Shown here in pieces: positions 23,872 through 32,486 of a DNA stretch of 32,974 bases. Each line of letters starts with the position of its first letter. Position 1 is the stretch's first letter. A model generated the notes under the pieces. The model worked only from the letters and a program-made list of their open reading frames with translations. It was not told the DNA's origin and made no database searches. The DNA is taken from contig DASXLG010000192.1 of the NCBI GenBank assembly GCA_036496425.1, positions 1 to 32,974 of the forward strand, given 5' to 3'. The position numbers were made by a program, and so were the translations under genes. This stretch comes from Terriglobia bacterium (GTDB lineage: Bacteria > Acidobacteriota > Terriglobia > 20CM-2-55-15).

Positions 23872-26800
23872 ATGCTGCAGACGAAGAGAGTCGGGTTCGG
23901 TTTTCTCATAATGGTGGCAATCGCGGTCACCGGCCATGCACAGACACTCGGCACGATTGCCGGGTTGGTCAAGGACGCGTCCGGCGCGGTTATACCCGGA
24001 GTCAGCGTGGAAGCCGCCAGTCCGGCGCTGATCGAAAAAATTCGATCGGCCGTCACGGACGAAAGAGGCCAATATGCCATCATCAATCTTGTACCGGGCA
24101 CCTACAGCGTGACGTTCACGCTGCCGGGGTTCAACGCGCTCAAGCGCGAGAACGTCGACATTCTGGCCAACTTTACCGCGACGATCAACGCGGAGCTGAG
24201 AGTAGGCGGGGCTGCGGAAACGGTCACCGTTTCTGCGGAGGCGCCGTTGATCGACACCTCGGGCACGATCACCGACCGCGCCGTCACTCCGGACGTCATC
24301 AAGGCGATTCCCAACGGCGACACGATGTATCAGCTGGCGGCGATGATGCCGGGCGTCACCATCAGCGGCGGCCAGGACGTCGGCGGTTCGTCGGGCTCCC
24401 CGGTTGGCGCGCAGCTCAGCGCGCACGGCGGCACGGGCAACGATGAAGTGCAACTGCTGGACGGCGTGCGCATCGGCAATATGATGGGCGGCAGCCGCAC
24501 ACAGCAGACCTTGTCACCACTCCTGTACGACGAAGTGGACGTCCAGATCTCGGGCCAGGGCGGCGATGCGGTGTCCCTCGGTGTGACGAGCAACTCGATT
24601 CCGCGATCTGGCGGCAATGGCTTTTCGGGTACGGTTCTCGTGAACGGGTCGTCGCCGGCGCTGCAAAGCAACAATCTGACCACTCGGCTCCAGGCGCTGG
24701 GCTTGACGTCGGTGACGGCCATAAAGACGCTCTACGATTTCAACGGATCGTTCGGTGGACCCATCCTCAAAGACCGTTTGTGGTTCTACGGGACGGAGCG
24801 GTATCAGACAAACCAAACCTGGGCCGCCGGCGCTTATTATGACCAGAATCCGCTTCCGACGCCCACCAACCTTGTACGCGTTGCGACCCCACAGCAGGGG
24901 TACAACCCGAATTTCATATGGGACAACACCCTGCGATTGACTCTGGCAGTGACGCCAAAGCTGAAAGTGAACGGGTTCGGCGTTATGCAGCGCAAGTGGT
25001 GGCCATACTATCCCGGTAATCTCAGCTCCGCCGTCTCTCCCGAATCAGTGGAACAAGTGACGTGGCCGGGCCGCATGTATCAGGTCGCGGCGAACTACAC
25101 CGCGTCGAGCCGTCTCATTGTCGAGGGCGGTTACAACTACCAGGACAGTTCCGACAAGTGGGCGCCGGAACCTTTTGCGAACAACTCCGCTGGCACGGCA
25201 GTACGGGTCACGGAGCAGGGCACCACGTTGACCACTGCGCAATTCGGCTTGCCTGCCGGCACGGTGATCGCGCCGGTTACCTATGGGCCCGTCGCTCCCA
25301 ATGCCGTCGCAGACAACCCCATGCACATGTACGACGCCCGGGGGACCGCGAGCTACGTGACGGGCACGCACAATTTCAAGGTCGGCTTTGACTTGCAGCG
25401 GGGCTTCCGGGAGCAATATTGGTGGCCTTTAAGCAGCGGTGTGACCAACCCCATTGCCTACCGCACGCTCGGGTACGTGCTCAACCAGATCACGATTTAT
25501 GCGCCGCCCGGCAGGTATAGGGGGAATCTGAACTACGATGCCGGCCTCTTCCTGCAAGATCGCTGGAAGATCAACCGCCTTTCGCTCACCGGCGCCTTCC
25601 GCCTCGATTTGCAGAAGGAGTCGTACAGTCCGACCACGCTCTCTCCATCACAATTCGTCCCCAACCGTCCGATTCAGATCATCCCCGGCGCGAATGTCGT
25701 GAATTGGAGGGATACCAATCCGCGGTTCGGCGCCGCATACGACCTTTTTGGTAACGGGAAGACGGCGCTGAGGGCATCGGCCGCGCGCGGCGTTGCCGGA
25801 GAAACGGTCGCGACCGCCAGCGCGCTCAATCCCGGCTCGGCCTTCGCGACGAACACCGCCAGGACTGTGGCGAACGGCGACGCCAGCAATTGCAACCTGT
25901 TAAATCCAAATGCGAACGGAAACTGCGGGCCATGGCAGACGCCGGCCTTTGGCAGTGCGACCGCGATCACGCAGGAGGATCCGGCCTTGCTGCACGGCTG
26001 GAATGTTCGTCCGTGGAACTGGGAGTTCTCGACCGGCGTGCAACAGCAGATTGCACGCAACGTGTCGGCCGGCATCACGTACTACCGCCGCGTCAATGGT
26101 GGTTTCACCCTCACACAGAACCTGGACCAGGCTGCGGTGGATTACACGTCGTACAATCTGACGGTGCCGACCGATTCGCGGATACCGTCGTCCGGACAAA
26201 CGTTGACTTTCTATGACGTCAACCCCGGAACAACCTCTCTGGGGTTCTCGCCGCTGGCAACGAACAACTTGATCACCGCCGCCTCAAGATTCGGTAATCA
26301 GTTCCAGCATTACAATGGTTTCGACATCGTCGGAAGCATGCGGCAGGTTCACGGCGTGACCATGAGCGGCGGTATCACGTTTGGCCGGACGCTGACGGAC
26401 AACTGCCAGATCGTGGCGAAGCTGCCGTACATTCTGGGGGCGAACCCGCTGCAATATTGTCACGCTCTCACCGGCGAGGTGCCGCAATACAAGTTGCTCG
26501 GGCAGTATACGCTGCCGTGGCAGAACGTCCGGTTCAGCGCCAACTACCAGAGTCTGCCCGGACCGTCCGAGCAGGCAACCGTCCTCTACACCCAGGCGCA
26601 GGTCACCAGCGCACTCGGCCGTCCAGCCACGGTGGCCGGCAACAAGTCGTTTAATACGATTAAGGCCGGCAGCGACTATGGCGATCGCCTGAACCAGGTC
26701 GATCTCCGGTTCAGCCGCATCTTCAAGTTCGGGGAAAGAGGCTCGCTGGATGCGAATTTCGACATCTATAACGCCTTCAACTCGGATGCCGCACTCGCGC

Positions 26801-26901
26801 AGAGCGCCACGTATTCCGGCACCAACGGCGGCGCGTGGCTCCTGCCCACGTCCGTCATCGTGGGCCGCCTCATTAAATTCGGCGGCCGCTGGGACTTTTA
26901 G
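23872..26901 (+). CDS. Oar-like TonB-dependent receptor with carboxypeptidase-regulatory domain
   Basis: About 1009 residues. A signal peptide (core GFGFLIMVAIAVTGHA) is followed by a carboxypeptidase-regulatory-like domain at about residues 25-105 (GTIAGLVKDASGAVIPGVSV through LPGFNALKRENVDIL), a plug domain around 115-230 and a long outer-membrane beta-barrel to the end. The last residues GGRWDF end in Phe, the usual signal for barrel assembly. Acidobacteriota encode many such Oar-like receptors, thought to import oligosaccharides or peptides; the ligand here is unknown. The ATG at 23872 is preferred over an in-frame upstream ATG because it gives the signal peptide. A double hairpin follows the stop. 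Confidence 0.93.
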   Translation: MLQTKRVGFGFLIMVAIAVTGHAQTLGTIAGLVKDASGAVIPGVSVEAASPALIEKIRSAVTDERGQYAIINLVPGTYSVTFTLPGFNALKRENVDILANFTATINAELRVGGAAETVTVSAEAPLIDTSGTITDRAVTPDVIKAIPNGDTMYQLAAMMPGVTISGGQDVGGSSGSPVGAQLSAHGGTGNDEVQLLDGVRIGNMMGGSRTQQTLSPLLYDEVDVQISGQGGDAVSLGVTSNSIPRSGGNGFSGTVLVNGSSPALQSNNLTTRLQALGLTSVTAIKTLYDFNGSFGGPILKDRLWFYGTERYQTNQTWAAGAYYDQNPLPTPTNLVRVATPQQGYNPNFIWDNTLRLTLAVTPKLKVNGFGVMQRKWWPYYPGNLSSAVSPESVEQVTWPGRMYQVAANYTASSRLIVEGGYNYQDSSDKWAPEPFANNSAGTAVRVTEQGTTLTTAQFGLPAGTVIAPVTYGPVAPNAVADNPMHMYDARGTASYVTGTHNFKVGFDLQRGFREQYWWPLSSGVTNPIAYRTLGYVLNQITIYAPPGRYRGNLNYDAGLFLQDRWKINRLSLTGAFRLDLQKESYSPTTLSPSQFVPNRPIQIIPGANVVNWRDTNPRFGAAYDLFGNGKTALRASAARGVAGETVATASALNPGSAFATNTARTVANGDASNCNLLNPNANGNCGPWQTPAFGSATAITQEDPALLHGWNVRPWNWEFSTGVQQQIARNVSAGITYYRRVNGGFTLTQNLDQAAVDYTSYNLTVPTDSRIPSSGQTLTFYDVNPGTTSLGFSPLATNNLITAASRFGNQFQHYNGFDIVGSMRQVHGVTMSGGITFGRTLTDNCQIVAKLPYILGANPLQYCHALTGEVPQYKLLGQYTLPWQNVRFSANYQSLPGPSEQATVLYTQAQVTSALGRPATVAGNKSFNTIKAGSDYGDRLNQVDLRFSRIFKFGERGSLDANFDIYNAFNSDAALAQSATYSGTNGGAWLLPTSVIVGRLIKFGGRWDF

Positions 26902-26910
26902 CTCCTTTAA

Positions 26911-26972
26911 GAATATTGGATCATGCAATGATCCAATATTCTCAAAAGGGGAACCGGATGGTTCCCCTTTTG
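26911..26972. terminator. Double hairpin terminator downstream of the TonB gene
   Basis: First hairpin: 14-bp perfect arms GAATATTGGATCAT (26911-26924 with 26928-26941) and a 3-base loop. Second: CAAAAGGGGAACC (26943-26955) with GGTTCCCCTTTTG (26960-26972), loop GGAT, ending in TTTT on the + strand. The second has the stem-plus-T-run form of a Rho-independent terminator, and since its left arm starts AAAAGGGG it also works in the opposite direction, serving the convergent remnant at 26978. Confidence 0.8.
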
Positions 26973-26977
26973 CCGCT

Positions 26978-27386
26978 TTACAGGGCGACGCGGATGATGG
27001 GATCACTCCAGCCGGTATAACCGTTCGGAGTGACGGCGCGGGCTTGAAAGACGTAGGTGGTGGCGGGAGTAAGACCGGCGATCGTCGTCGCAGATCTCAC
27101 CTGGGCGATTGGCAGGGTCGTCCATGACGCCGGAGTGCCGCCGCCCGGAGGCACCACACCCCATTGCACGAGGTAGCGGACCGCGCCCGCAATTTTCACG
27201 AGTTTGGCCTTGATGACGCCGTGCTCGGGACCCGAAGTAAGCGAACGGAAGGCTTCGAAACCGGCGACTTCTTCGTCCTGGTAGACGTCGCAGCCTGGAA
27301 GCCGGGAACACAAAGATCGTGGCTGACGCGGTAAAGCGGCTTCCCATTGACGTCGAGGAACCGGCCGGCTTCCGGCTGGACGGAAT
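26978..27386 (-). pseudogene. Frameshifted fragment of a fibronectin-III-type protein
   Basis: The C-terminal part reads as an FN3-like domain: a strand KAKLVKIAGAVRYLVQWG, then TTIAGLTPATTYVFQARAV and a closing TGWSDP motif. Upstream the coding signal changes frame near 27290-27300: residues like FLDVNGKPLYRVSHDL are in another frame and continue into DVYQDEEVAGFEAFRSL only after a shift. No start codon, signal peptide or ribosome site is visible, and the 20-bp palindrome array begins immediately upstream. I read it as a truncated, decayed gene of an extracellular binding protein; the parent function is unknown. Confidence 0.55.
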
Positions 27387-27392
27387 CCGACC

Positions 27393-27572
27393 ATGTACGG
27401 TTGCATTTTGGAATGCACGCGTACATTTGCGAATGTACGGAAACATTCGCAAATGTATGGATACATTGGCGAATGTAAGCCTGCAATCGGGAATACAGCG
27501 ATACATTGGCGAATGCAGGGATACATCGGCGGATGTATGCTTACATTCGTGAATGCAGCAATACATCTGGAA
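27393..27572. repeat. Nine-unit 20-bp array of palindromic repeats
   Basis: Nine exact 20-bp units (27393, 27413, 27433, and so on to 27553) follow a consensus near ATGTANGGATACATTGGCGA. At each junction the end of one unit and the start of the next form a 6-bp stem with a 4-base loop, for example TACATT-TGCG-AATGTA at 27422-27437 and TACATT-GGCG-AATGTA at 27462-27477. Stem positions change in a paired way: TGCATT/AATGCA at 27402-27417 and TACATC/GATGTA at 27522-27537. Units 5 and 9 are degenerate. No spacers are present. Confidence 0.88.
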
Positions 27573-28046
27573 ATTTTAAAAAAACTCCCTGCCCGACCTT
27601 ATATATAGGCTCTCAAAACTTCAGGAGCTAACCAATGTGCGGGATGGTTAATTTTGACTGGAGCGCCTGATATCCCTACTTTTAATCCGAATTGAGGTAA
27701 CTCCCGCAAGGTCAAGTTCATAAAGGGGCCGCCAGAGCATCTTGTGCTGGCGCACGCCCGAATCATGTCCCGGGGAATCAGAAGTGCCGGCCTTGGAAAC
27801 GGAAAAGTAGCATCGCTTCTAAGAATAAACCCTCGGGCGCCACGATAAGACGTGTCCCGTTATTTTCGCGGACGCTGCCTATCCTCGTAACCTGGCCAGA
27901 GATTGCAGTGCCAACCGGACGAGCTGGAGTATCGTAGCGCTTGGCCAATGCGCACCAACCGCCCCCTCATGCGGTTCGCAGCCGTAGCAAGCTCTGCTAC
28001 TATTTTGTGGATACCGCGCCGGTTTCTGCACGGTACGGGGTGAAAC
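27573..28046. other. Gene-poor stretch with one tiny open frame
   Basis: About 470 bases with no recognisable gene. A very short frame at 27635-27670 (ATG, 11 residues MCGMVNFDWSA, then TGA) follows a good ribosome site (AGGAG at 27622-27626). It could be a leader peptide or the start of a lost gene; its MCG opening recalls amidotransferase-type or SRAP proteins, which is too little to name it. The rest looks like neutral sequence between the palindrome array and the cupin gene. Confidence 0.3.
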
Positions 28047-28463
28047 ATGGCAGACGATACGATCGATCTATTCAAGAACTACTTGCTGCTCGAGTCCGAC
28101 GGCGAGGCGGTCACACTTCCCGGCGGCGGAGATTTCTGGGGGCAGTTGATGTCGGGTAATCCTGCGGACGCGGGCATTCGCCGGCTTATCGGCAGCGAAC
28201 ATGGGAGACTGTTCTCCGCGCTGGACATGGTCTCCGACTGGACAAACTGGGAGATGCACCCGGCAGGCGATGAGGTGCTGGTGATGCTGCAAGGCGCTGT
28301 GACATTCCGCTTCGAGGAAGCTGCGGGGCCACGCGAAATCGAGTTGGCTGCGGGCCGGGTGCTGATCGTGCCCAGGGGCGTGTGGCACACCGCTAAAGTA
28401 CGTACACCGTCAAAGCTGCTGGCGATCACCGCTGGTCAAGGCACGCAGCACAGGCCCGCGTAG
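28047..28463 (+). CDS. Cupin-domain protein
   Basis: A 138-residue cytoplasmic protein with a single cupin domain: motif 1 WEMHPAGDEVLVMLQG (His71, Glu76) and motif 2 PRGVWHTAKV (His114), bounding a small beta-barrel that usually binds a divalent metal. Motif 1 has only one His where classical cupins have HxH. It has no signal and its function is open (sugar or small-molecule binding or isomerisation are typical). No clear ribosome site was seen. The 3' neighbour is a truncated VOC gene on the other strand. Confidence 0.75.
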   Translation: MADDTIDLFKNYLLLESDGEAVTLPGGGDFWGQLMSGNPADAGIRRLIGSEHGRLFSALDMVSDWTNWEMHPAGDEVLVMLQGAVTFRFEEAAGPREIELAAGRVLIVPRGVWHTAKVRTPSKLLAITAGQGTQHRPA

Positions 28464-28478
28464 CGATGCACGTTTCGA

Positions 28479-28700
28479 TCAGCGGGTATCCGGCCACCGT
28501 GCAGGACCGGCAAAGTCATAAAACACACGAAATAGATTGTCGTCCAGATCCGCGGCCGTGAACTCATGTAACCCCCACGGTTTCGACTCCGGCGCTGAGA
28601 GCAATTTCGACTGGCTCTTGCACCACAAGTCATAAAGCTCATTCACTTCTTCTTTGCTGTGGAGATTGAGCCAGATCAGCACCGGCCCGCGATTTGCATT
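28479..28700 (-). pseudogene. Truncated VOC (glyoxalase-fold) gene, C-terminal part only
   Basis: About 70 residues on the - strand read as the last third of a VOC/bleomycin-resistance-type protein: GPVLIWLNLHSKEEVNELYD, then KPWGLHEFTAADLDDN followed by LFRVFYDF, a typical closing strand with the metal Glu region. The N-terminal half expected upstream is missing; instead the DUF1835 gene starts at 28720 on the opposite strand. The break around 28700-28720 marks a recombination junction. Probably not functional. Confidence 0.6.
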
Positions 28701-28719
28701 CGACCGCCGTCTACGGGCC

Positions 28720-29693
28720 ATGCTTCATATCACTGATGGTGAGTCAGTAGCAGGAACGCTGAGGAAATCAGGGATACCCGGGAATGTCAGAGTCTACGGT
28801 GACTTGATGTACGAAGGACCGGCACCGGCTGGTCTTAACGCGGAAATGTGGCGCGAGGTCCGCGCCCGCTTCATGCCCGAAGCGGGTCTACGCGCCACTC
28901 CGGAGGAGGCACGGGAATATCTGGACGAGTGCCAGGATACGCTCGCCGCTTTCTCTCAATATGAGGAAGCGGTCATCTGGCTCGACAATAGCCTCTCGAA
29001 CCAGTTGATCCTTATCAAAGTGTGCTCGATTGGTTCAGCCGCCGGAATTCAGCTGGCGCAAAGCTGAGCCTCATCTGCATCGGGCGCTACCCCGCCCTGG
29101 ATCACTTTCGCGGGCTTGGAGCACTGATGGCGAACCAACTGGCCTCGCTCGCCGACACGCGACTTCCCGTCGGTGAACTGCAGTATCGCATCGCGCAGAC
29201 GGCATGGCATGCATTCACGTCGCCTGATCCCATGGACATTCAGCGCTTTATCGAGAACGATACTTCTGGGTTACCGTTTATTAACACGGCACTGCAACGT
29301 CATCTGGAACAGTTTCCCGCTGTCAACGGCGGTTTGTCCCGCACGGAGCCGCAGGCTCTTTCTGTCCTTCGGGAGCATGAGTCGCTCTCTGGCGGACAGC
29401 TTTTTGTCGCGGTACAGCGTCAGGAGGAGCAGGCCTTCATGGGAGAACACTCGTTCTACCGGCTGATGGCCGACTTGCACAACGCTCGTCATCCGCTCGT
29501 CAAGATATCCGACACGGCCCAGCAAGGTCGAGTAGACGTCAGGATCACAGAAACAGGACGAGACGTCATTGAGGGTCGCGCGGACCACATCCGCTTGAAC
29601 GGCATCGATCGATGGCTCGGTGGCGTTCACCTTAAGGGTGAGAACGTCCCATGGCGCTGCGATCGCGCGTCTGAGCGGATTATCCATCGATAG
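28720..29693 (+). pseudogene. DUF1835-family gene split by a 2-base frameshift
   Basis: The N-terminal part starts MLHITDGESVAGTLRKSGIP, the usual start of DUF1835 proteins, and the C-terminal part has LDWFSRR, LSLICIGRYPALDHFRGL, SLADTRLPV, then SRTEPQALSVL and FMGEHSFYRLMADLH. All of it matches DUF1835 (with DUF3658-like) proteins of unknown function. The two pieces are in different frames. The join is at GTGTG, 29020-29024; removing one TG restores KVLDWFSRR. Slippage of a dinucleotide fits. Combined length would be about 323 residues. Either the gene is dead or this is a sequence error; the intact neighbours further left have no such lesions. Confidence 0.7.
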
Positions 29694-29928
29694 CTCAAGC
29701 GGCCCGCGCTTCCCGGCGAAATTCGGAACCAAGAACACTTTCGGAGATCGCGAGATTGCTAAATAGGTCGCGCATCTAGAACAAAGAAATTGGATACCTG
29801 CGGCATCTCCGAAGCGTTCAACAAAAACTGGAAGAATAATCGATCGCCGAAAAATCAGAAAATCGTCTGTCCCGTTAGGACGTCCACGTTGAACCCGTCC
29901 GCGGACCCGGAATTGCCCCCTTTAGCGC
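29694..29928. other. Intergenic sequence without recognised features
   Basis: About 235 bases between the end of the DUF1835 remnant and the GlcG/HbpS-like gene. Nothing convincing was seen. Confidence 0.4.
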
Positions 29929-30462
29929 CTATTTGCCTCCAATCGCGTTAATACCCGCCTGACAGAACTTCTCGTCATTCGCGGGCAGCGATCCGCCACA
30001 GCCGATCGCAGCTACAACTTTTCCGTCCTTAAGAATCGGCAACCCGCCCTGCCCAATTGTGATCTCCCATGCGCCCGCGGGAGGTGCAGTGAGCGTTACC
30101 GGAATGGGCTTGCCGGCAGCAATCGACTCCTGAGCTTCTCTGGTCGGCACACCCAGAAGCAACGCTGCACGTGCTTTGCCTTGCGAACTTGTGACCGCTC
30201 TGGCCGAGGCGCCATCCATTCTTTCAAAATAAACAAGATCGCCGTTGCCATCGACGATCGCGATCGCGACTTGTGCATTCGCAGCAACAGCAGCGGCCTC
30301 CGCTGCGGCTATCATCCTTTTCGCTGTCGCTGCATCGACCCCGACGGGTTTTGCGGGCGCGGCCTGACCGCGCCCGCCGCCTTGTGGAGCCTGAGCTGCA
30401 ATTACGAAGGACACAAAAACAAACACGATCAGAATCGAACCGACCGGGACCAACCTCTGCAT
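29929..30462 (-). CDS. Exported GlcG/HbpS-like protein
   Basis: A 177-residue protein with a signal peptide (core PVGSILIVFVFVSFVIAAQA) and a short Gly/Gln/Arg-rich linker. The rest is a GlcG/HbpS-type domain: VDAATAKRMIAAAEAAA, VAIAIVDGNGDLVYFERMDG, a KARAALLLGVPTREAQ helix and GGLPILKDGKVVAAIGCGG. HbpS-like proteins bind haem and sense iron or redox state in some Actinobacteria; many relatives are unassigned. An AGGAG ribosome site precedes the ATG at 30462 by six bases. It lies downstream of the pepE remnant on the same strand. Confidence 0.85.
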   Translation of the reverse strand: MQRLVPVGSILIVFVFVSFVIAAQAPQGGGRGQAAPAKPVGVDAATAKRMIAAAEAAAVAANAQVAIAIVDGNGDLVYFERMDGASARAVTSSQGKARAALLLGVPTREAQESIAAGKPIPVTLTAPPAGAWEITIGQGGLPILKDGKVVAAIGCGGSLPANDEKFCQAGINAIGGK

Positions 30463-30582
30463 AGCATGCTCCTCTCTATGGGTGTGCATGAGCCTACTTA
30501 GAGGTGCACGGTTCGTCAACTCCGAAAGATCGCGATAATCAGGTGAATTCATACTGAAAGTTTCGCGACACGCCGTTCGTTT

Positions 30583-30930
30583 TTAGTGCAGGAGAAAGCT
30601 GAAAGACTCGTTGGACGCGATGTCGCGTGGTAGTTCCCCTTTAACGAAGAGCCGGGCAGGTGTGCCGCCCAGAAGCCTCAGTTCCGAACCATCGATTCGC
30701 AGCATCGTGCCTTCGCGTCTGCCTGGGACGGGAACGCCGGGGTTCGCGTGCGTGAACTCCATGCGCCGCTCGTCGCGGGTCTCTCCCATGTGACCCTCGA
30801 TTTCGCGTCCATGTAATGAGGGTTTATCTGGAATGGAACAAGGCCGAGGGCGTCCAAGGTTTGGCGGTTCGACGATCGGCATGTCGTTGGCCGTCGGATC
30901 GTTGAGAAATAAAGACGCGAGTTTCACTCC
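30583..30930 (-). pseudogene. pepE: Decayed C-terminal fragment of dipeptidase E (PepE, S51)
   Basis: The 3' end is recognisable as the tail of a dipeptidase E-like S51 peptidase: EGHMGETRDERRMEF, GRREGTMLRIDGSELRLLGG and ARLFVKGELP. Upstream the match continues only by changing frame: LDALGLVPFQINPHYMDA (RC of roughly 30805-30860) is in a second frame, and TANDMPIVEPP (roughly 30862-30895) is back in the first. At least two shifts and the loss of the N-terminal half, with the catalytic Ser and His positions, make it a pseudogene. S51 PepE cleaves Asp-X dipeptides in the cytoplasm. Confidence 0.65.
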
Positions 30931-30972
30931 GACTGTTGTTGCGCCTTCTGTTTAGTATTTTTAACGACCTTG

Positions 30973-31725
30973 TTATGCCGCCTTCGGCTGGCGCAGCCAA
31001 TCCTCCAGGCGGATTGCCCCAAGCCGGGCATCGTCGCCGGGCACCAGCGAGCGATCGTCAAGGAGAGCGCCGAAATAACGCGCCTGTGGATCGCTGACGA
31101 CTTCACGCGGGTCGTCGGTTGCCTTGAGGTAGCGTCCAATCAGTTCGCTCATCGGCTGCCGTTCGGGCCCTGCGATTTCGATGATACCGTTGACAGGCGA
31201 GCCAGGCGCAGCGTCCGCCACAGCCTTGGCAACATCGTCGGCAGCGATGGGCTGGAAACTGGCATTCGACAGGCGAACACGTTTGCTGTCGGCGCCGGCG
31301 GCGGCGATCGCGCCCAGGAATTCGAAGAACTGCGTTGCCCGGATGATCGTATAAGGGATGTCCGATGTTTTGATGAGCCGTTCCTGGGCCAGCTTTGCGC
31401 GCAAATACCCACTGTCCGGCAGGCGATCGGTTCCGACCACCGAGAGTGCGACGTGATGACGCACACCGGCCTCTTTTTCCATGCGCGCGAGATTGCGGCC
31501 CGAGTTCTCGAAGAAGGAAAGGACCGCCGCGTCCTCGAAGGACGGAGAGTTCGAGACGTCCACGACCACCGCTGCTCGGGCCAGCGCCTCGGCCAGACCC
31601 CGACCGGTCGTGGCATCGACCCCGGTCTTTGGCGAGGCAGCAAGGACCTCGTGACCCTTTTCGGTCAGTGTCTTTACAACCTTGGTTCCAATGAGGCCGC
31701 TGCCTCCAATCACGACGATCTTCAT
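30973..31725 (-). CDS. NmrA/SDR-like NAD(P)-binding protein
   Basis: A 250-residue cytoplasmic protein with the Rossmann motif GGSGLIG at residues 7-13 after a first strand MKIVVI. It lacks the YxxxK catalytic pair of classical SDRs and fits the atypical NmrA/NAD(P)H-binding family, as shown by HHVALSVVGTDRLPDSGYLRAK and the later YTIIRATQFFEF, PIAADDVAKAVADA and IIEIAGPERQPMSELI segments. Members include quinone reductases and redox sensors; the substrate is unknown. A good ribosome site (AAGGGAG) precedes the ATG. It is not obviously in an operon. Confidence 0.88.
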   Translation of the reverse strand: MKIVVIGGSGLIGTKVVKTLTEKGHEVLAASPKTGVDATTGRGLAEALARAAVVVDVSNSPSFEDAAVLSFFENSGRNLARMEKEAGVRHHVALSVVGTDRLPDSGYLRAKLAQERLIKTSDIPYTIIRATQFFEFLGAIAAAGADSKRVRLSNASFQPIAADDVAKAVADAAPGSPVNGIIEIAGPERQPMSELIGRYLKATDDPREVVSDPQARYFGALLDDRSLVPGDDARLGAIRLEDWLRQPKAA

Positions 31726-32296
31726 TTTGTGTCTCCCTTCAGTTAACGTCACACGTTTGGTTGCGCCCCATCATCGAGCAAGAAAGCACGAGCCAGTGCG
31801 TCTCCACTTAAAAAGGATGGCAGGAATGCGTTCACAACTCAATCCGTAGATTCCCGGGGAATGAGGGCGCACAGAGCGCCGTGAACGGTTGCGGAAATCA
31901 GCACTCCCTTTGATGCATGTCTGTAAAAGCTTATCTGGAGTCGCCGCTGCATTGCGCGGCGAGCGTCACCGGATCGGACCTGAAGACAAGAATCCGCGCG
32001 ATACTCTGCGGCGGCATAGAGTGCGATCTCAGCTGGGCGAAGAAGATCTTGCTGGCAACCGCAGCGTTGCCGCAATCGCCGGACCCGATTGCGGTCGGCG
32101 TGTTGAGTCCGCGCTTACTGCCCGCGGATTCGCTCATATTCCCCGTTCCCGTCCGGCCGCGCCTCTCATTCGAGGTCGCGTCGGCCAAATCCGTCGATCG
32201 GGCATTTCCTCTGCGCGGGAGCTTGAGCACGCGACGTCCTCGCGTTCTAGTTTTTGTGAGCGCCTTAGCGCCCGCCTGATTTGGTTGAGCCTCTAC
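31726..32296. other. Long stretch without a supported gene
   Basis: About 570 bases between the NmrA-like gene and the hicA remnant. Open frames on both strands up to about 150 codons occur, but their translations are rich in Arg, Ser and Ala without domains, signals or ribosome sites, and they overlap each other. I judge them fortuitous. No repeat of the families seen elsewhere lies here. Confidence 0.5.
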
Positions 32297-32486
32297 CTAT
32301 TTATCCTCGGGATTGCGCAGAAGCTTGATAATGTGGGCTGACAAACCCTCCTTGATCTCGTTATGTCGCGGGACTGGTTGGGAAACCTTTGTTTTCGGGT
32401 TTGTGTACCAGTCGTGCTTTTTGCCATGGCGGATGAGGGAACAGCCGAACTTTATCCAGGACCCGAATGAGGTCCGTTCGTTTCAT
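32297..32486 (-). pseudogene. hicA: hicA toxin gene with a 1-base frameshift
   Basis: The first 12 codons read MKRTDLIRVLDK, then one extra G at 32450 shifts the frame; skipping it gives FGCSLIRHGKKHDWYTNPKT and IKEGLSAHIIKLL, a full HicA (62 residues) including the active His in GKKHDWY. HicA is a small mRNA-cleaving toxin with a dsRBD-like fold. Its ATG overlaps the hicB stop (ATGA), the antitoxin-first order. In the read sequence the toxin should be inactive, leaving the antitoxin gene orphaned. Confidence 0.75.

Noticed and set aside
27393-27572. CRISPR array
   Set aside because: The 20-bp units are contiguous with no unique spacers, the units themselves vary, and there are no cas genes.
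27319-27608. Small Cys/His-rich proteins encoded in the palindrome array
   Set aside because: The 20-bp period makes all frames repeat every 20 residues on both strands; open frames follow from the repeat and show no ribosome sites.
29020-29024. Programmed frameshift in the DUF1835 gene
   Set aside because: There is no slippery heptamer or downstream stem; a plain insertion or a sequence error is simpler.
31889-32341. 150-codon open frame on the + strand
   Set aside because: It has no domain, overlaps other frames of equal quality on both strands and runs into the hicA remnant.
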